A DNA stretch of 57,546 bases from Sphingomonadaceae bacterium (GTDB lineage Bacteria > Pseudomonadota > Alphaproteobacteria > Sphingomonadales > Sphingomonadaceae): contig CANHQT010000011.1 of assembly GCA_947463325.1 (NCBI GenBank), forward strand, positions 1 through 57,546, in the 5' to 3' direction. Shown here one piece after another: positions 7,661 through 18,295 of the stretch. Position 1 is the first letter of the stretch. Each line of letters opens with the position of its first letter. Under the pieces are notes generated by a model. The model was not told the DNA's origin. It made no database searches and saw only the letters and a list, made by a program, of their open reading frames with translations. The translations under genes and the position numbers were made by a program.

Positions 7661-8836
7661 ATGAATTTCGAGCTTGCCGAAGAGCATCGCATGCTGGCCG
7701 ATTTGGTCCAGCGGTTCGTGCGTGATCATCTCATGCCGCTCGAACCTGCTGTGCTGGCACGCGAAGCGGCGGGCGAGGACAGCGAACTGACGGCGGAAGA
7801 GCGGGCCGGGCTTGATGCCGTCTCGCGCGATATGGGGCTGTGGAGCCTTGATGCGCCCGAGGAAGTGGGCGGCCTCGGCATGCCGCATGTTGCCTTGGTT
7901 GCGGTCAATGAGGCGCTGGGATCGACTGTCGCCAAATATGTCCTGCCGCCCGACAGCCCCAATCTCGCGATGCTCGCCGCAACCTGCACGCCTGAGCAGC
8001 GCGAAGCCTATCTCGCGCCCTATGCGCGGGGGGAGACTGTCTCCGCCATCGGCATTTCGGAACCCGGCGCCGGCGCCGATCCTGCGGGGATGCGGACCCG
8101 CGCGGTACGCGCCGATGACGGCAGCGGGGACTGGATCATCAACGGCCGGAAAATCTGGATCACCCGCGCCGCCGAAGCCGATTTCACCATCCTGATGGCG
8201 ATCACCGATCCTGTCAAAGGATCACGCGGCGGCATGAGCGCCTTTTTGGTCGACCGCGATACGCCCGGATTCAACGTCTTGCGGCGCATTCCCATGGTCG
8301 GCGGTGAATACACCTATGAAGTCGCGCTGGAAGATTGCCGGGTGCCGGGCTGGAAACTGCTCGGCACCGAAGGCAATGGCTTCGGGCCGATGCAGGTGCG
8401 CCTCGGCACGCGGCGTATGGAAATGGCCGCATGGTGCATCGGCGCGGCACAGCGCGCGCTCGATATGATGACGGATTATGCGCCCCAGCGTGTCACTTTC
8501 GGCGAAAAACTGTCGCAGCGGCAAACGGTGCAATGGTGGGCGGCCGATGCTGCCATCGCCATCCACGCAACGCGGCTGATGGCCTATGATTGCGCCTGGA
8601 AACTCGATCAGGGTCGCGATGTCCGCACCGAAATCTCGATGCTGAAGGTGCAGGCAACCGAAATGGCGAGCCGCATCATCGACAATGCGATGCAATGTTT
8701 TGGCGCGATGGGCATGACCAAGGAAATGCCGCTCGCGCTGATGGCCGGCCGGGTGCGGACCATGCGCATCTATGACGGCCCTTCCGAAGTCCACCGCATG
8801 GTGGTCGCCCGCAATCTGATGGATACCCGCGCATGA
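7661..8836 (+). CDS. Acyl-CoA dehydrogenase family protein
   Basis: A 391-residue FAD-dependent acyl-CoA dehydrogenase of normal length. Visible signatures are ISEPGAGADPAGMRTRA near residues 127-143 (flavin and substrate contacts), INGRKIWITRAAEADFTI near residue 160, and the C-terminal QCFGAMGMTKEMPLALMAGRVRTMRIYDGPSEVHRM. The enzyme would introduce the alpha-beta double bond of an acyl-CoA and pass electrons to ETF. The stop overlaps the next enoyl-CoA hydratase start (ATGA), so the two form a beta-oxidation-like pair. The position normally holding the catalytic Glu cannot be fixed by eye. Confidence 0.92.
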   Translation: MNFELAEEHRMLADLVQRFVRDHLMPLEPAVLAREAAGEDSELTAEERAGLDAVSRDMGLWSLDAPEEVGGLGMPHVALVAVNEALGSTVAKYVLPPDSPNLAMLAATCTPEQREAYLAPYARGETVSAIGISEPGAGADPAGMRTRAVRADDGSGDWIINGRKIWITRAAEADFTILMAITDPVKGSRGGMSAFLVDRDTPGFNVLRRIPMVGGEYTYEVALEDCRVPGWKLLGTEGNGFGPMQVRLGTRRMEMAAWCIGAAQRALDMMTDYAPQRVTFGEKLSQRQTVQWWAADAAIAIHATRLMAYDCAWKLDQGRDVRTEISMLKVQATEMASRIIDNAMQCFGAMGMTKEMPLALMAGRVRTMRIYDGPSEVHRMVVARNLMDTRA

Positions 8837-9603
8837 GCTTTGTGACTGTTTCCGATCGTGGCTTCGTCCGCGAAATCCGCTTCGCGCACCCGCCGCACAA
8901 TCATGCGACAGTAGAAGTGCTCGGTGCCATCGCTGATGCGCTTGATGCCGCCGACGCTGATGATGGGGTGCGGGCCGTCGTTCTGGCATCGGAAGGGCGC
9001 ATCTTCTGCGCCGGTGCCGATCTGGCGACGAGCGACGGTCTGGGCGGCGATGCTGCGGCCGATCCGCTGTGGCAGTTTTACGAGGCTGCGCTGCGCGTCT
9101 TCGCATCGAAAAAGCCGATCGTCGCGGCGGTTCAGGGCGCGGCAGTGGGCGCAGGGCTCGGCCTTGCCGTCGCTGCGGATCTTCGCGTCGCTGCCCCGGA
9201 AGCGCGCTTTGCCGCCAATTTCACGCGGCTGGGTTTCCATCCCGGCTTTGGCCTCACGGTTACGTTGCCGCGCCTCATTGGTCAGCAGCGCGCGACGGAA
9301 ATGTTCATGACCTCGGCCCGCTACCGGCCAGAGGAGGTCGCGGCGTGGGGCCTGGTTGACCGGCTGACGGACAGCGGCGGCGCGCTGGAAGGCGCGCATG
9401 CACTGGCGGCCGAAATCGCAGCCAACGCACCCCTCGCGACGGAGGCGACCCGCGCCACGCTGCGCGCCGGCCTTGCGGAGGCTGTGCGCGCGCAACTGGT
9501 CCACGAACATGCCGTGCAAACCCGCCTGCGCGCGACAGAGGATTATGTGGAGGGTGTCGCCAGCGTGTTCGAACGGCGCGAGGCGGATTTCAAACGGCGC
9601 TGA
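8833..9603 (+). CDS. Enoyl-CoA hydratase/isomerase family protein
   Basis: A 256-residue crotonase-family protein. The oxyanion-hole segments are SEGRIFCAGADLATSDG near residues 55-71 and VQGAAVGAGLGLAVAADLRVAA near residues 99-120. FTRLGFHPGFGLTVTLPRLIG follows near residue 132. The classical hydratase Glu positions are not clearly conserved, so substrate and reaction are left open. The start ATG overlaps the acyl-CoA dehydrogenase stop, indicating translational coupling and a shared pathway. Confidence 0.88.
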   Translation: MSFVTVSDRGFVREIRFAHPPHNHATVEVLGAIADALDAADADDGVRAVVLASEGRIFCAGADLATSDGLGGDAAADPLWQFYEAALRVFASKKPIVAAVQGAAVGAGLGLAVAADLRVAAPEARFAANFTRLGFHPGFGLTVTLPRLIGQQRATEMFMTSARYRPEEVAAWGLVDRLTDSGGALEGAHALAAEIAANAPLATEATRATLRAGLAEAVRAQLVHEHAVQTRLRATEDYVEGVASVFERREADFKRR

Positions 9604-9623
9604 TACGCGCAACTGAATAGATC

Positions 9624-9704
9624 GTCATTGCGAGCGGAGCGAAGCAATCCAGGGCGGTTTGCGCCGACTCTGGATTGCCGCGCCGCTGCGCGGCTCGCAA
9701 TGAC
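9624..9704. repeat. Dispersed palindromic repeat (REP-like element)
   Basis: An 81-bp imperfect palindrome between convergent genes. The outer arms are GTCATTGCGAGC (9624-9635) and its exact complement at 9693-9704. Inner arms are CAATCCAG and CTGGATTG. This family of intergenic palindromes, beginning GTCATTGCGAGC and containing CAATCCAG, is common in alphaproteobacterial and other GC-rich genomes. Transcribed from either side it forms a long stem-loop, which may act as a bidirectional terminator or mRNA stabiliser between the two convergent operons. Confidence 0.8.
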
Positions 9705-9715
9705 TGCAGACGGAC

Positions 9716-10459
9716 CTAAGCCTCGTCGCCGCGGTAGCGCAGTTCCAGATAGCGCTTGTGGCTCGACAGGCTGTCCATGTCCCGCGCGGCAATGGCTTGG
9801 GCGAGGTCGCCAACCTCCTCGTCGAGCAGGCGCATCCCGTCGATGAGGTCGCGTTCGGCCACGCGGCCGTTGCGCTCCTGCCGCCGCATATTCACCGGCA
9901 CGCGCTTGTAGCCCTCGACCAGGTGAGGGAGCTCCTCTCCCACCAGCCGCCGCAGCTCGATGGCTTCGGGCGCATTGGGTGCCAGCGTGGCGAGCTGCGG
10001 GCGCAGTGCTGCGATGCGCTGGCCGATCTGGTCGGCGAGCGTTGCGGCAGGGGCGGGCAGGGCGGGGCGCTGCTGGTCGATCCAGCTGCGCGTTCGGTCT
10101 GCCAGTTGCGGCAGGTCGGCACGGACGATGGTGTCGGCCTTCACCTCGGGCTCGCGGCTGAACAGGAAAGCGCCGATCAGCACCAGCGGCACGGCCATTA
10201 CCACGGCAAGGAAACCGAACAGGCCAAGGCCGTCGGTCACTGCGCCGATGATACCTGCGCCGATGAACAGGGTGATGACGCCAGCCAGCGCCAATATCGC
10301 AAAGCGTTTGGCGCGCCGTGCCGCGCGCCGCGCGGTGTGCGCCACGCTCTGCATCGACTGGTCGTTGATGCGCGCACGCACCCGCTCGATGCCAGCTTGC
10401 GCCTTTTCGATCACTGCATCGACTTCGGCCGAACCGCCGGGGGGAGAGCGTTTGGTCAT
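9716..10459 (-). CDS. XpaC-like membrane protein, partner of TelA
   Basis: A 247-residue protein with an N-terminal charged segment and two adjacent hydrophobic helices at about residues 53-75 and 79-97. The cytoplasmic C-terminal half is helical and ends DMDSLSSHKRYLELRYRGDEA. It resembles XpaC-family proteins (annotated as 5-bromo-4-chloroindolyl phosphate hydrolysis proteins), which in Bacillus are encoded next to a TelA homologue. Here it follows the telA gene by 10 bp on the same strand, which supports the assignment. No catalytic motif is visible. Biochemical function is unknown; a role in envelope stress with TelA is inferred. Confidence 0.65.
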   Translation of the reverse strand: MTKRSPPGGSAEVDAVIEKAQAGIERVRARINDQSMQSVAHTARRAARRAKRFAILALAGVITLFIGAGIIGAVTDGLGLFGFLAVVMAVPLVLIGAFLFSREPEVKADTIVRADLPQLADRTRSWIDQQRPALPAPAATLADQIGQRIAALRPQLATLAPNAPEAIELRRLVGEELPHLVEGYKRVPVNMRRQERNGRVAERDLIDGMRLLDEEVGDLAQAIAARDMDSLSSHKRYLELRYRGDEA

Positions 10460-10469
10460 CGCGTTGCGA

Positions 10470-11684
10470 TCAGCCCTCCAGCGCCGCGAACGGGCTGTTC
10501 TTGCCTGAAACCTGCGCCTGTGCCTGCGCCTGTCCTTCGGCGCGGGCGATGTAGCCGCGGGACTTCTCGACCTCGGTGGACAGCGTGCCGATCGTGGTCT
10601 TCATGCTGTCGAGCGCCTTGATCTTGAAGGTGTCGACCGCGTCCATCGTGTCATAGATGTTCTGGAATGCGCGCTGCAGCGTTTCCAGCGGGATGGTGCT
10701 CGCGGCTGCCTGATCGTGGATGCGCGCCGTATTTTCCTTGAGCAGCGCACCGGTGGAATCGATGATGCCGGCGGTGGTGGAATTGAGCGCGGTGATTTGT
10801 TCCAGCACCATGCGCTGGCCGGTCATGGCCTGCGCGACCGTGACGGCGGTGCGCAGCGCGCCGACCGTGGTCGTGCTCGCCCGGTCAACGCCTTTGATCA
10901 GCTCGACATTATTCTTCTTCACCAGATCGAGCGCGAGATAACCCTGCACGCTCACCGCCAGCTGGGTCAGGATGTCCTGTCGCCGCTGCCGGACATAGAA
11001 TAGCGCGCTTTCGCGCAGCGCCTTTGCCTTTTCGGGGTCGGTCGCGTCAAACTCGGCGGCCTTCTGTTCCAGCCGCTCGTCCAGCAGCTGCGCGACATAG
11101 GCCATCTGCTCCAGCTTACCCATCGCCGCCCACAGATTCTGGCGTTCGATGTCGATGTCGCCATTGTCCTTGATCAGCGTCGTCTTGCCGCTGTCGAGCG
11201 CGCCGAGGATATTGTTGATCGTGTCCTGGCTCGATGCATAGCTGTCGAAATAGCTGCGCATCTTGTTGCCGAACGGGATCACCCCGAACAGCTTCTTGCG
11301 GCTCAGCTTGCCCTGTTTGCCGGGGTCGAGATCTTCGACCACGCGGCGCAGTTGGGCGAGGTTCGTGCCGACGTCATTGTCGCGGTCCATCGCGCGGATC
11401 GGCCGGTCGAGGAAACGGTTGCTGTGCTGCGCGGCGGCAGCGATCGACTTGCGCCCCAGATTGGTGATCTCGTCGACCTTGCGCCCGAAATCGGGGCTGT
11501 TGGTCTCGGTCGAGACAAGGTCGGCGACAAAAGAGTCGGCCAGCCGTTCGGCTTCGGTCCGTTCGGTCTCGCTGATCTTGACCATGCCTGATGCGCTGGC
11601 CGGCGCGATGACTGGCACCGGCGCTGGCGGGTCGAGCGTCAGCGGCGGATCGAGAGTGGTCGTCGTCGTAGTCGTACTGGTCAT
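10470..11684 (-). CDS. TelA/KlaA-family toxic anion resistance protein
   Basis: A 404-residue TelA-family protein. The N-terminus is a low-complexity Thr/Pro stretch (residues 2-27). It is followed by the family core with GRKSIAAAAQHSNRFLDRP near residue 77, FGVIPFGNKMRSYFDSY near residue 132, and the long helical C-terminal domain rich in coiled coil. The family was named for plasmid tellurite resistance, but chromosomal copies are linked to general envelope or phage/antibiotic stress and their mechanism is unknown. There is a good ribosome site (AGGA) before the ATG. The XpaC-like gene follows by 10 bp. No other tellurite genes are present. Confidence 0.88.
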   Translation of the reverse strand: MTSTTTTTTTLDPPLTLDPPAPVPVIAPASASGMVKISETERTEAERLADSFVADLVSTETNSPDFGRKVDEITNLGRKSIAAAAQHSNRFLDRPIRAMDRDNDVGTNLAQLRRVVEDLDPGKQGKLSRKKLFGVIPFGNKMRSYFDSYASSQDTINNILGALDSGKTTLIKDNGDIDIERQNLWAAMGKLEQMAYVAQLLDERLEQKAAEFDATDPEKAKALRESALFYVRQRRQDILTQLAVSVQGYLALDLVKKNNVELIKGVDRASTTTVGALRTAVTVAQAMTGQRMVLEQITALNSTTAGIIDSTGALLKENTARIHDQAAASTIPLETLQRAFQNIYDTMDAVDTFKIKALDSMKTTIGTLSTEVEKSRGYIARAEGQAQAQAQVSGKNSPFAALEG

Positions 11685-11796
11685 GGTCCTGTCCGCTCTT
11701 TCCCTACCCCGTTCGCAACAGTGGGGAGCAATGCCCGCCGCTGCAAGGGGAAACGCTGTCTTATATAGATAGGACAGCGGCGGCGCGCAACGCCGT

Positions 11797-12759
11797 TTAC
11801 CGCCGCGCCAGCACCGGCGCGATCCAGGCAGAAAGGATCAGCTGCGCCAGATGATAAAGCAGGATTGGGAGCAGGATCATCCCCGCAGCTTGCGGCGGAA
11901 ACAGCAAGGCGGCGAGCGGAGCGCCGACCGCCACCGATTTGTGCGAACCCAGAAACAGGATTGCGCTCTGCGTGCCCTTGTCGCGGGTCAACCGTCCGCC
12001 CAGCCACCATGCGCCGCAAAAGCCTGCGGCCAGCATCGCCGCCACCCCGCCGCCAATCAGGGCAAGGTCTGCCGGCGACAACTGGCTCCATATTCCGGCG
12101 ATCACGGCAGCGGAAAAGGCGGCATAGACCGCAATCGCAATCGCCCCCTGATCGATCGATTTCACCAGCGCCGGATGCGCCAGCACCCATGGCCGCACCC
12201 AGCGTTGCAGCATCTGTCCGATCAGGAAGGGGAGGAGGAGGATCAGCGCGATACGCACCCCCAGATCGCCGGACAGCGGCGGCGCGCCTTCCCGCCCCGC
12301 GAGCAGCGCGAACAGGATCGGCGTCGCTGCAATGCCGGCGAGGTTGCCGATGGCGGATCCCACCACGCTGGTCGCGACATTGCCGCCGGCCATGTTGGTG
12401 TAAGTGGTCGCTGACTGGACCGTGGTCGGCAGCACCCCGCAATAGAGGAAACCCAGCGCCACCAGCGGCGGCAGCCAGCCGTCGAGCAACCGCGCGAGGC
12501 CGAGGCCCGCCAGCGCCATGGCGCCGAACACGAACAGCAGCACGCCGCCCTGGACCCGCCAGTCGGCCAGCCCGCGCATCACTTCGGCGCGCGGCAGGCG
12601 GATGCCGTGCAGCAGAAAGACGATGAACACCGCGGCGGAGGAGACCAACGAGGCGGTGTCGGCTGCCACACCGCCCACCGGTGCCACGCTCGCCAGCGCC
12701 ATCGCGGCGATCAGGATCAGGATGAACCGGTCGGGGATCAGGCGGGCGAGGATGGACAT
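11797..12759 (-). CDS. Bile acid:sodium symporter (BASS/SBF) family transporter
   Basis: A membrane protein of about 320 residues with around ten hydrophobic helices. It fits the SBF-like/YfeH branch of the BASS family. A conserved GFLYCGVLPTTVQSATTYTNMAGGN segment occurs near residue 100, with the family's polar residues crossing in the core helices, and FLGSHKSVAVGAPLAALLF occurs near residue 275. The substrate is probably an organic anion taken up with sodium, but cannot be specified. The ATG at 12759 is chosen because the family normally begins just before the first helix; the frame extends 25 codons further upstream. It is divergent from typA. Confidence 0.82.
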   Translation of the reverse strand: MSILARLIPDRFILILIAAMALASVAPVGGVAADTASLVSSAAVFIVFLLHGIRLPRAEVMRGLADWRVQGGVLLFVFGAMALAGLGLARLLDGWLPPLVALGFLYCGVLPTTVQSATTYTNMAGGNVATSVVGSAIGNLAGIAATPILFALLAGREGAPPLSGDLGVRIALILLLPFLIGQMLQRWVRPWVLAHPALVKSIDQGAIAIAVYAAFSAAVIAGIWSQLSPADLALIGGGVAAMLAAGFCGAWWLGGRLTRDKGTQSAILFLGSHKSVAVGAPLAALLFPPQAAGMILLPILLYHLAQLILSAWIAPVLARR

Positions 12760-12843
12760 GCCGTTGGGGGCATGGCGGGGAAACATCCGACGGGCAAGGG
12801 GCGCGGATAGGCATGCTACGGCCTGTCCTGCCACCAGTTACGC

Positions 12844-12871
12844 TTGCCGCAATGCAGCAAACAGGCTAGGG
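12844..12871 (+). promoter_or_regulatory. Possible sigma-70 promoter of typA
   Basis: TTGCCG and CTAGGG are separated by 16 bp in the typA/transporter intergenic region, about 50 bp before the typA start. The -10 element is a poor match to consensus, so this is a tentative call. Confidence 0.3.
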
Positions 12872-12921
12872 GCGCGCGCTAACGCCCCCTTCCCCTGCAT
12901 ATCTGAGAAAAGAGCGCCCGC

Positions 12922-14742
<1,821 letters not shown>

Positions 14743-14783
14743 ACCGCCGCATATCGAATTGAGCAATATTTCGGAGCTCGAAG

Positions 14784-15044
14784 ATGTCTGACACCCCTCC
14801 CGACCGTCTGTCGGTCAATCCGCAAAGCCCGCATTTCGGCGGCGATCTGCTCAACCGCGGCATCGGTATCCGCTTCAAGGGCAAGCAGCGCCATGATGTG
14901 GAGGAATATTCGATCTCCGAAGGCTGGATCCGTGTCGCTGCCGGCAAGAGCCGCGACCGGTTCGGCCAACCGATGACGATCAAGCTGTCGGGTGAGGTTG
15001 AGGCCTGGTTCGAGGATAGCGTCCAAAAGGACGAAGAGGCCTAA
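14784..15044 (+). CDS. DUF3297 family protein
   Basis: An 86-residue acidic cytoplasmic protein resembling DUF3297, a small family widespread in proteobacteria. Recognisable blocks are DRLSVNPQSPHFGGDLLNRGIGIRF (residues 8-32), VEEYSISEGWIRVAAG (39-54), and the C-terminal LSGEVEAWFED. Function is unknown. It lies 41 bp after typA on the same strand and is followed by a stem-loop, so it is probably the last gene of the typA transcript. Confidence 0.85.
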   Translation: MSDTPPDRLSVNPQSPHFGGDLLNRGIGIRFKGKQRHDVEEYSISEGWIRVAAGKSRDRFGQPMTIKLSGEVEAWFEDSVQKDEEA

Positions 15045-15056
15045 GCGCCCCTGCTG

Positions 15057-15081
15057 CGGTGAAAGCCCCCGGCTTTCACCG
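15057..15081 (+). terminator. Stem-loop after the typA-DUF3297 unit
   Basis: An 11-bp perfect stem (CGGTGAAAGCC with GGCTTTCACCG) closes a CCC loop 12 bp after the DUF3297 stop. No T-run follows, so it is a hairpin-type terminator candidate rather than a textbook intrinsic terminator. It may also serve the convergent CHAP gene. Confidence 0.6.
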
Positions 15082-15099
15082 TGCTACAAACAGTTCAGC

Positions 15100-15681
15100 T
15101 TAGCGGCCCAGGCTTTCGACGATACGGCCGAGCGCGCCGTCGGCGTCCGGCGTAAAGGCGGGCGCGCTGTTCGCGGCGATGGTGGCGGCATTGCTGCGGC
15201 CATTGCCCCAGACGCCGTCGGGATAGATGAAGCCGCTGACCGGATTGCTGCGCAGGCCGAGATCGCCGATGGGCGCATACCAGACGCGCACTTCGGACCA
15301 GTCGCCAGCCGCCGATACGTCAACCACGCGTACCCCGCGCTCGATCTGGCCACGGCGGCCGTTGATCGGCGACCAATTGGCATGGTCGATCAGGAGTTCA
15401 CGGTCGGAAACAATGGCGCTCACCACCGCGACATGGCCGATCGGCATTCCGCGGGTCGGGGCAAAGTGCATCACGGCGCCCACGCGGGGGTCGCGGCCGC
15501 GCTCGTAGCGGCCTTCCGCTGCGGCCCACCAGTCGCGGGCATTGCCGAACAGATCGATGCCGGAGTTGGCGCGCGCAAAGGGCACGCACTGGAGATAGGT
15601 GGTCGCGCTTGCGGCCGTCGCGGCGACGGATGCGATCATCAGCATCATCGCGACAATGGCGGTGCGCAGCGAAGCGATCAT
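15100..15681 (-). CDS. Secreted CHAP-domain amidase/peptidase
   Basis: A 193-residue exported protein. The signal peptide spans about residues 1-27 (IVAMMLMIASVAATAASA). The mature part is a CHAP domain with the nucleophile Cys in LQCVPFAR near residue 32, the catalytic His in GHVAVV near residue 83, and a supporting polar residue in DHANW. CHAP domains hydrolyse peptidoglycan amide bonds in cell-wall remodelling or division. The ATG at 15681 is preferred because it places the signal peptide at the N-terminus; the frame stays open far upstream. It follows the GGDEF-EAL gene on the same strand after 170 bp. Confidence 0.85.
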   Translation of the reverse strand: MIASLRTAIVAMMLMIASVAATAASATTYLQCVPFARANSGIDLFGNARDWWAAAEGRYERGRDPRVGAVMHFAPTRGMPIGHVAVVSAIVSDRELLIDHANWSPINGRRGQIERGVRVVDVSAAGDWSEVRVWYAPIGDLGLRSNPVSGFIYPDGVWGNGRSNAATIAANSAPAFTPDADGALGRIVESLGR

Positions 15682-15851
15682 GCGAAGGGCGACCCTATAT
15701 CCCTGAAACGAATCCGGTTTTGCGCCGGTGAGTGTCGCTTGCAGGTCGGTGGACGGGGAGGCAACCGCTCGGCCCGCCGCTTTCGGTGAACGGTGGGTGA
15801 TTGGCGATGGATGGTTCCGGGCGCTTGGGTTGACCCCGGTCCGGTGCCCCC

Positions 15852-18203
15852 TCAGGCGCTGCGTGATCGCAGCGGGGGATTGGTTTGAAAGATCGCCAGA
15901 GCGTCTTCCGCAGTCATCGGCCGGCCGAAATAATAGCCCTGCAGCTTCTTGCAGCCGAGTGCGATGATCGCCTTGGCCTCTTCCAGCGTTTCCACGCCTT
16001 CGGCTGTGGTGGACATTTCCAGACTTTCGGCCAGCGCCACCACCGCACGGATGATCGCAATGGATTCGCGCGCACCAGTCAGCGCACCCTTCACGAAGCT
16101 GCGGTCGACCTTGATCGTGGAGAACTGCCCCATGCGCAGATAACCGAGCGAGGAATAGCCCGTGCCGAAATCGTCGAGCACCAGCTTGACGCCGAGCCCG
16201 CGCACCTGGTCGAGCGTCGCCATCGCGCCGGAAACTTCGCGCAGGAAGACGCTTTCGGTTACTTCGAGTTCGAGCCGCGACGGCGCGATCCCGCTGTGCG
16301 CCAGCGCCTTCATCACCGCTCCGACGAAGCCGGGGGAGGCGAGCTGTTCGGCAGACACGTTGACCGCCACCTTGGTCGTCAATGGCCAGCGTGCGGCCTC
16401 GCGGCAGGCGGACTGCAGCACCCACTCGCCGATCGGGCCGATCAGGCGGCTGTCTTCCGCCACCGGAATGAATTTGGCGGGGGACACGGGCCCAAGCTTG
16501 CCGTTGGTCCAGCGCAGCAGCGCTTCGAAACCTTCGACGCTGCCGTCGGCATAGACCACCGGCTGGAACACGACCTCGAACTCATTCTTGGCCAGTGCTG
16601 AGCGCAGTTCGATTTCGATCTCGCGGCGTTCACGGGCCTGATCGTGCAGCTGCGGCTCATAGCTGTTGACGACCCCGCCGCCCTTGTCCTTCGATCGGTA
16701 GAGCGCAAGGTCGGCGTTGCGGGTCAGCGCTTCGACCGTTGATCCGTCACGCGGGCCGACCGCATAGCCCAAGCTCGCCCCGACATAGAGGGTGTGCTGG
16801 TCAATCTCATAGGGCAGGGAAACCAGCTCGATGATCCGGCGACCCAGCAGTTCGACTGTTTCGATGCTATCGATCTCGCGCATCACCACGGCAAATTCGT
16901 CCCCGCCCAGGCGCCCGGCGATGACATTGTCGTTACACATTTGCTTCAGCCGCGCGGCCACCTGCGCGAGCAACCGGTCACCGATCGGGTGGCCGAGTGT
17001 ATCGTTGACCGCCTTGAACCGGTCGAGGTCGATCATCAGAAAGGCGCAGCGCCGCCGCCAGGCGCGGGCCTGTTCCAATGCGCCGGCCAGCGTTTCGTTG
17101 ATGTACAGCCGGTTGGGCAGGCCGGTCAGTGCGTCGAACCGCGCCAGATGCGCGATGCGGTCTGCCGAAGCACGCTGTTCGGTCACGTCCGATCCCACAC
17201 CGCGGAAGCCGGTGAATGCGCCGGCAGCATCGAATGCGGGTGATGCCGACAGTTCCCACCAATGTTCCTCATCGTCGATCCACACGGGCACGATCAGGTT
17301 GGCAAAGCTTTCTTTGTGGTTGAGCTTGTTGGCCAGATCGCGCAGCGGGGGGGCGATTTTGCCGCTTTCCCAGTTCCCGCCGGCCAGCATCTGGATGAAA
17401 CCTTTGCCGGAGAGGTCTTCGGCATCCTTGCGAAAGGCATGGGCAAAGCGCGGTGAAGGGCGGATGATGCGCCGCTGTGTGTCGACCTGCCACAGCCAGT
17501 CGGCGCCGGCATCTTCGAACTCGCGCAGCAGCAAGCTGACCGTTTCGCCATGTTCCTCGGCTTTGCGGCCGACCAGTGCATGCTGGATGAATGCCCGGCC
17601 AGCGGACAGGATCGCCCAACTGATCACCGTGGTCAGGCAGATCACGGCGACCGCCGCGACGGGTGATCCGACCACCAGCAGCGACACCGCACTGATCAGG
17701 CCCACGATCGGCATGAAGCTGCAGAACAGGATCGGGACCGCCGTTGTCGAATAGGCGTAGACCGCCGTGAGGCCGGCGAGCACAATCCACGCCTGTTCGG
17801 CACTGCTGATGTTACCGGTGAGGGCAAACCAGATCATGGGTGATCCGACGATCAGGCCGCTCATGGTGCCGAGCAGGAATTCTTTTCCGATGAAGGCGCT
17901 GGATCCCTGGGCCCAGCCATCTTCGCGCGAGCGCCGCAGCATGAAGCGGAAATACATGATCCCCGCGACCAGCCCCAGATAGGCGCCGAGCTGCCAGACC
18001 GGAATTGTCGCGAGATTCTGGATGGCAATCGCCATCGCGGCAAGCAGGACGCTGCCGATCTGGACCCATCCCACCTTGCTGACGAGCGCAACCTGCTGGC
18101 GGCGAATGTCCACCAGGTCGATGCCCGGCAGATCACCGCCGCATAAAACGGCGCGCAGCGGAAGTTCTCCACTGTCTCCGGCAACAGGCATCAAACGCTT
18201 CAT
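15852..18203 (-). CDS. Membrane PAS-GGDEF-EAL protein (c-di-GMP phosphodiesterase/cyclase)
   Basis: A 783-residue protein with about six N-terminal transmembrane helices (residues 46-210). A PAS domain follows (about 225-345, ending GVGSDVTEQR). The GGDEF domain has an intact GGDEF at 433-437. The EAL domain begins EGFEALLRW at 557. EAL catalytic residues are all seen: NVSAEQ, LELEVTES, DDFGTGYSSLGYLRM, IKVDRSFVKG, AEGVETLEEA. No RxxD inhibitory site precedes GGDEF. It can be expected to hydrolyse c-di-GMP and may also make it or use GTP as activator. It lies 92 bp after the fatty acyl-AMP ligase gene on the same strand. Confidence 0.93.
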   Translation of the reverse strand: MKRLMPVAGDSGELPLRAVLCGGDLPGIDLVDIRRQQVALVSKVGWVQIGSVLLAAMAIAIQNLATIPVWQLGAYLGLVAGIMYFRFMLRRSREDGWAQGSSAFIGKEFLLGTMSGLIVGSPMIWFALTGNISSAEQAWIVLAGLTAVYAYSTTAVPILFCSFMPIVGLISAVSLLVVGSPVAAVAVICLTTVISWAILSAGRAFIQHALVGRKAEEHGETVSLLLREFEDAGADWLWQVDTQRRIIRPSPRFAHAFRKDAEDLSGKGFIQMLAGGNWESGKIAPPLRDLANKLNHKESFANLIVPVWIDDEEHWWELSASPAFDAAGAFTGFRGVGSDVTEQRASADRIAHLARFDALTGLPNRLYINETLAGALEQARAWRRRCAFLMIDLDRFKAVNDTLGHPIGDRLLAQVAARLKQMCNDNVIAGRLGGDEFAVVMREIDSIETVELLGRRIIELVSLPYEIDQHTLYVGASLGYAVGPRDGSTVEALTRNADLALYRSKDKGGGVVNSYEPQLHDQARERREIEIELRSALAKNEFEVVFQPVVYADGSVEGFEALLRWTNGKLGPVSPAKFIPVAEDSRLIGPIGEWVLQSACREAARWPLTTKVAVNVSAEQLASPGFVGAVMKALAHSGIAPSRLELEVTESVFLREVSGAMATLDQVRGLGVKLVLDDFGTGYSSLGYLRMGQFSTIKVDRSFVKGALTGARESIAIIRAVVALAESLEMSTTAEGVETLEEAKAIIALGCKKLQGYYFGRPMTAEDALAIFQTNPPLRSRSA

Positions 18204-18295
18204 AGAGCCGCGCGTAACCCGCAGCCGGTTAGCGTTTGGTTATTGTCCGGTCCGAAAAATCAGAAAAAATGCCTGTCCGTCGAATATTTTGCGTC

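Noticed and set aside
9716-11684. Tellurite-resistance island
   Set aside because: Only the telA/xpaC-like pair is present; no terB, terC, terD, terZ or tehB genes accompany it.
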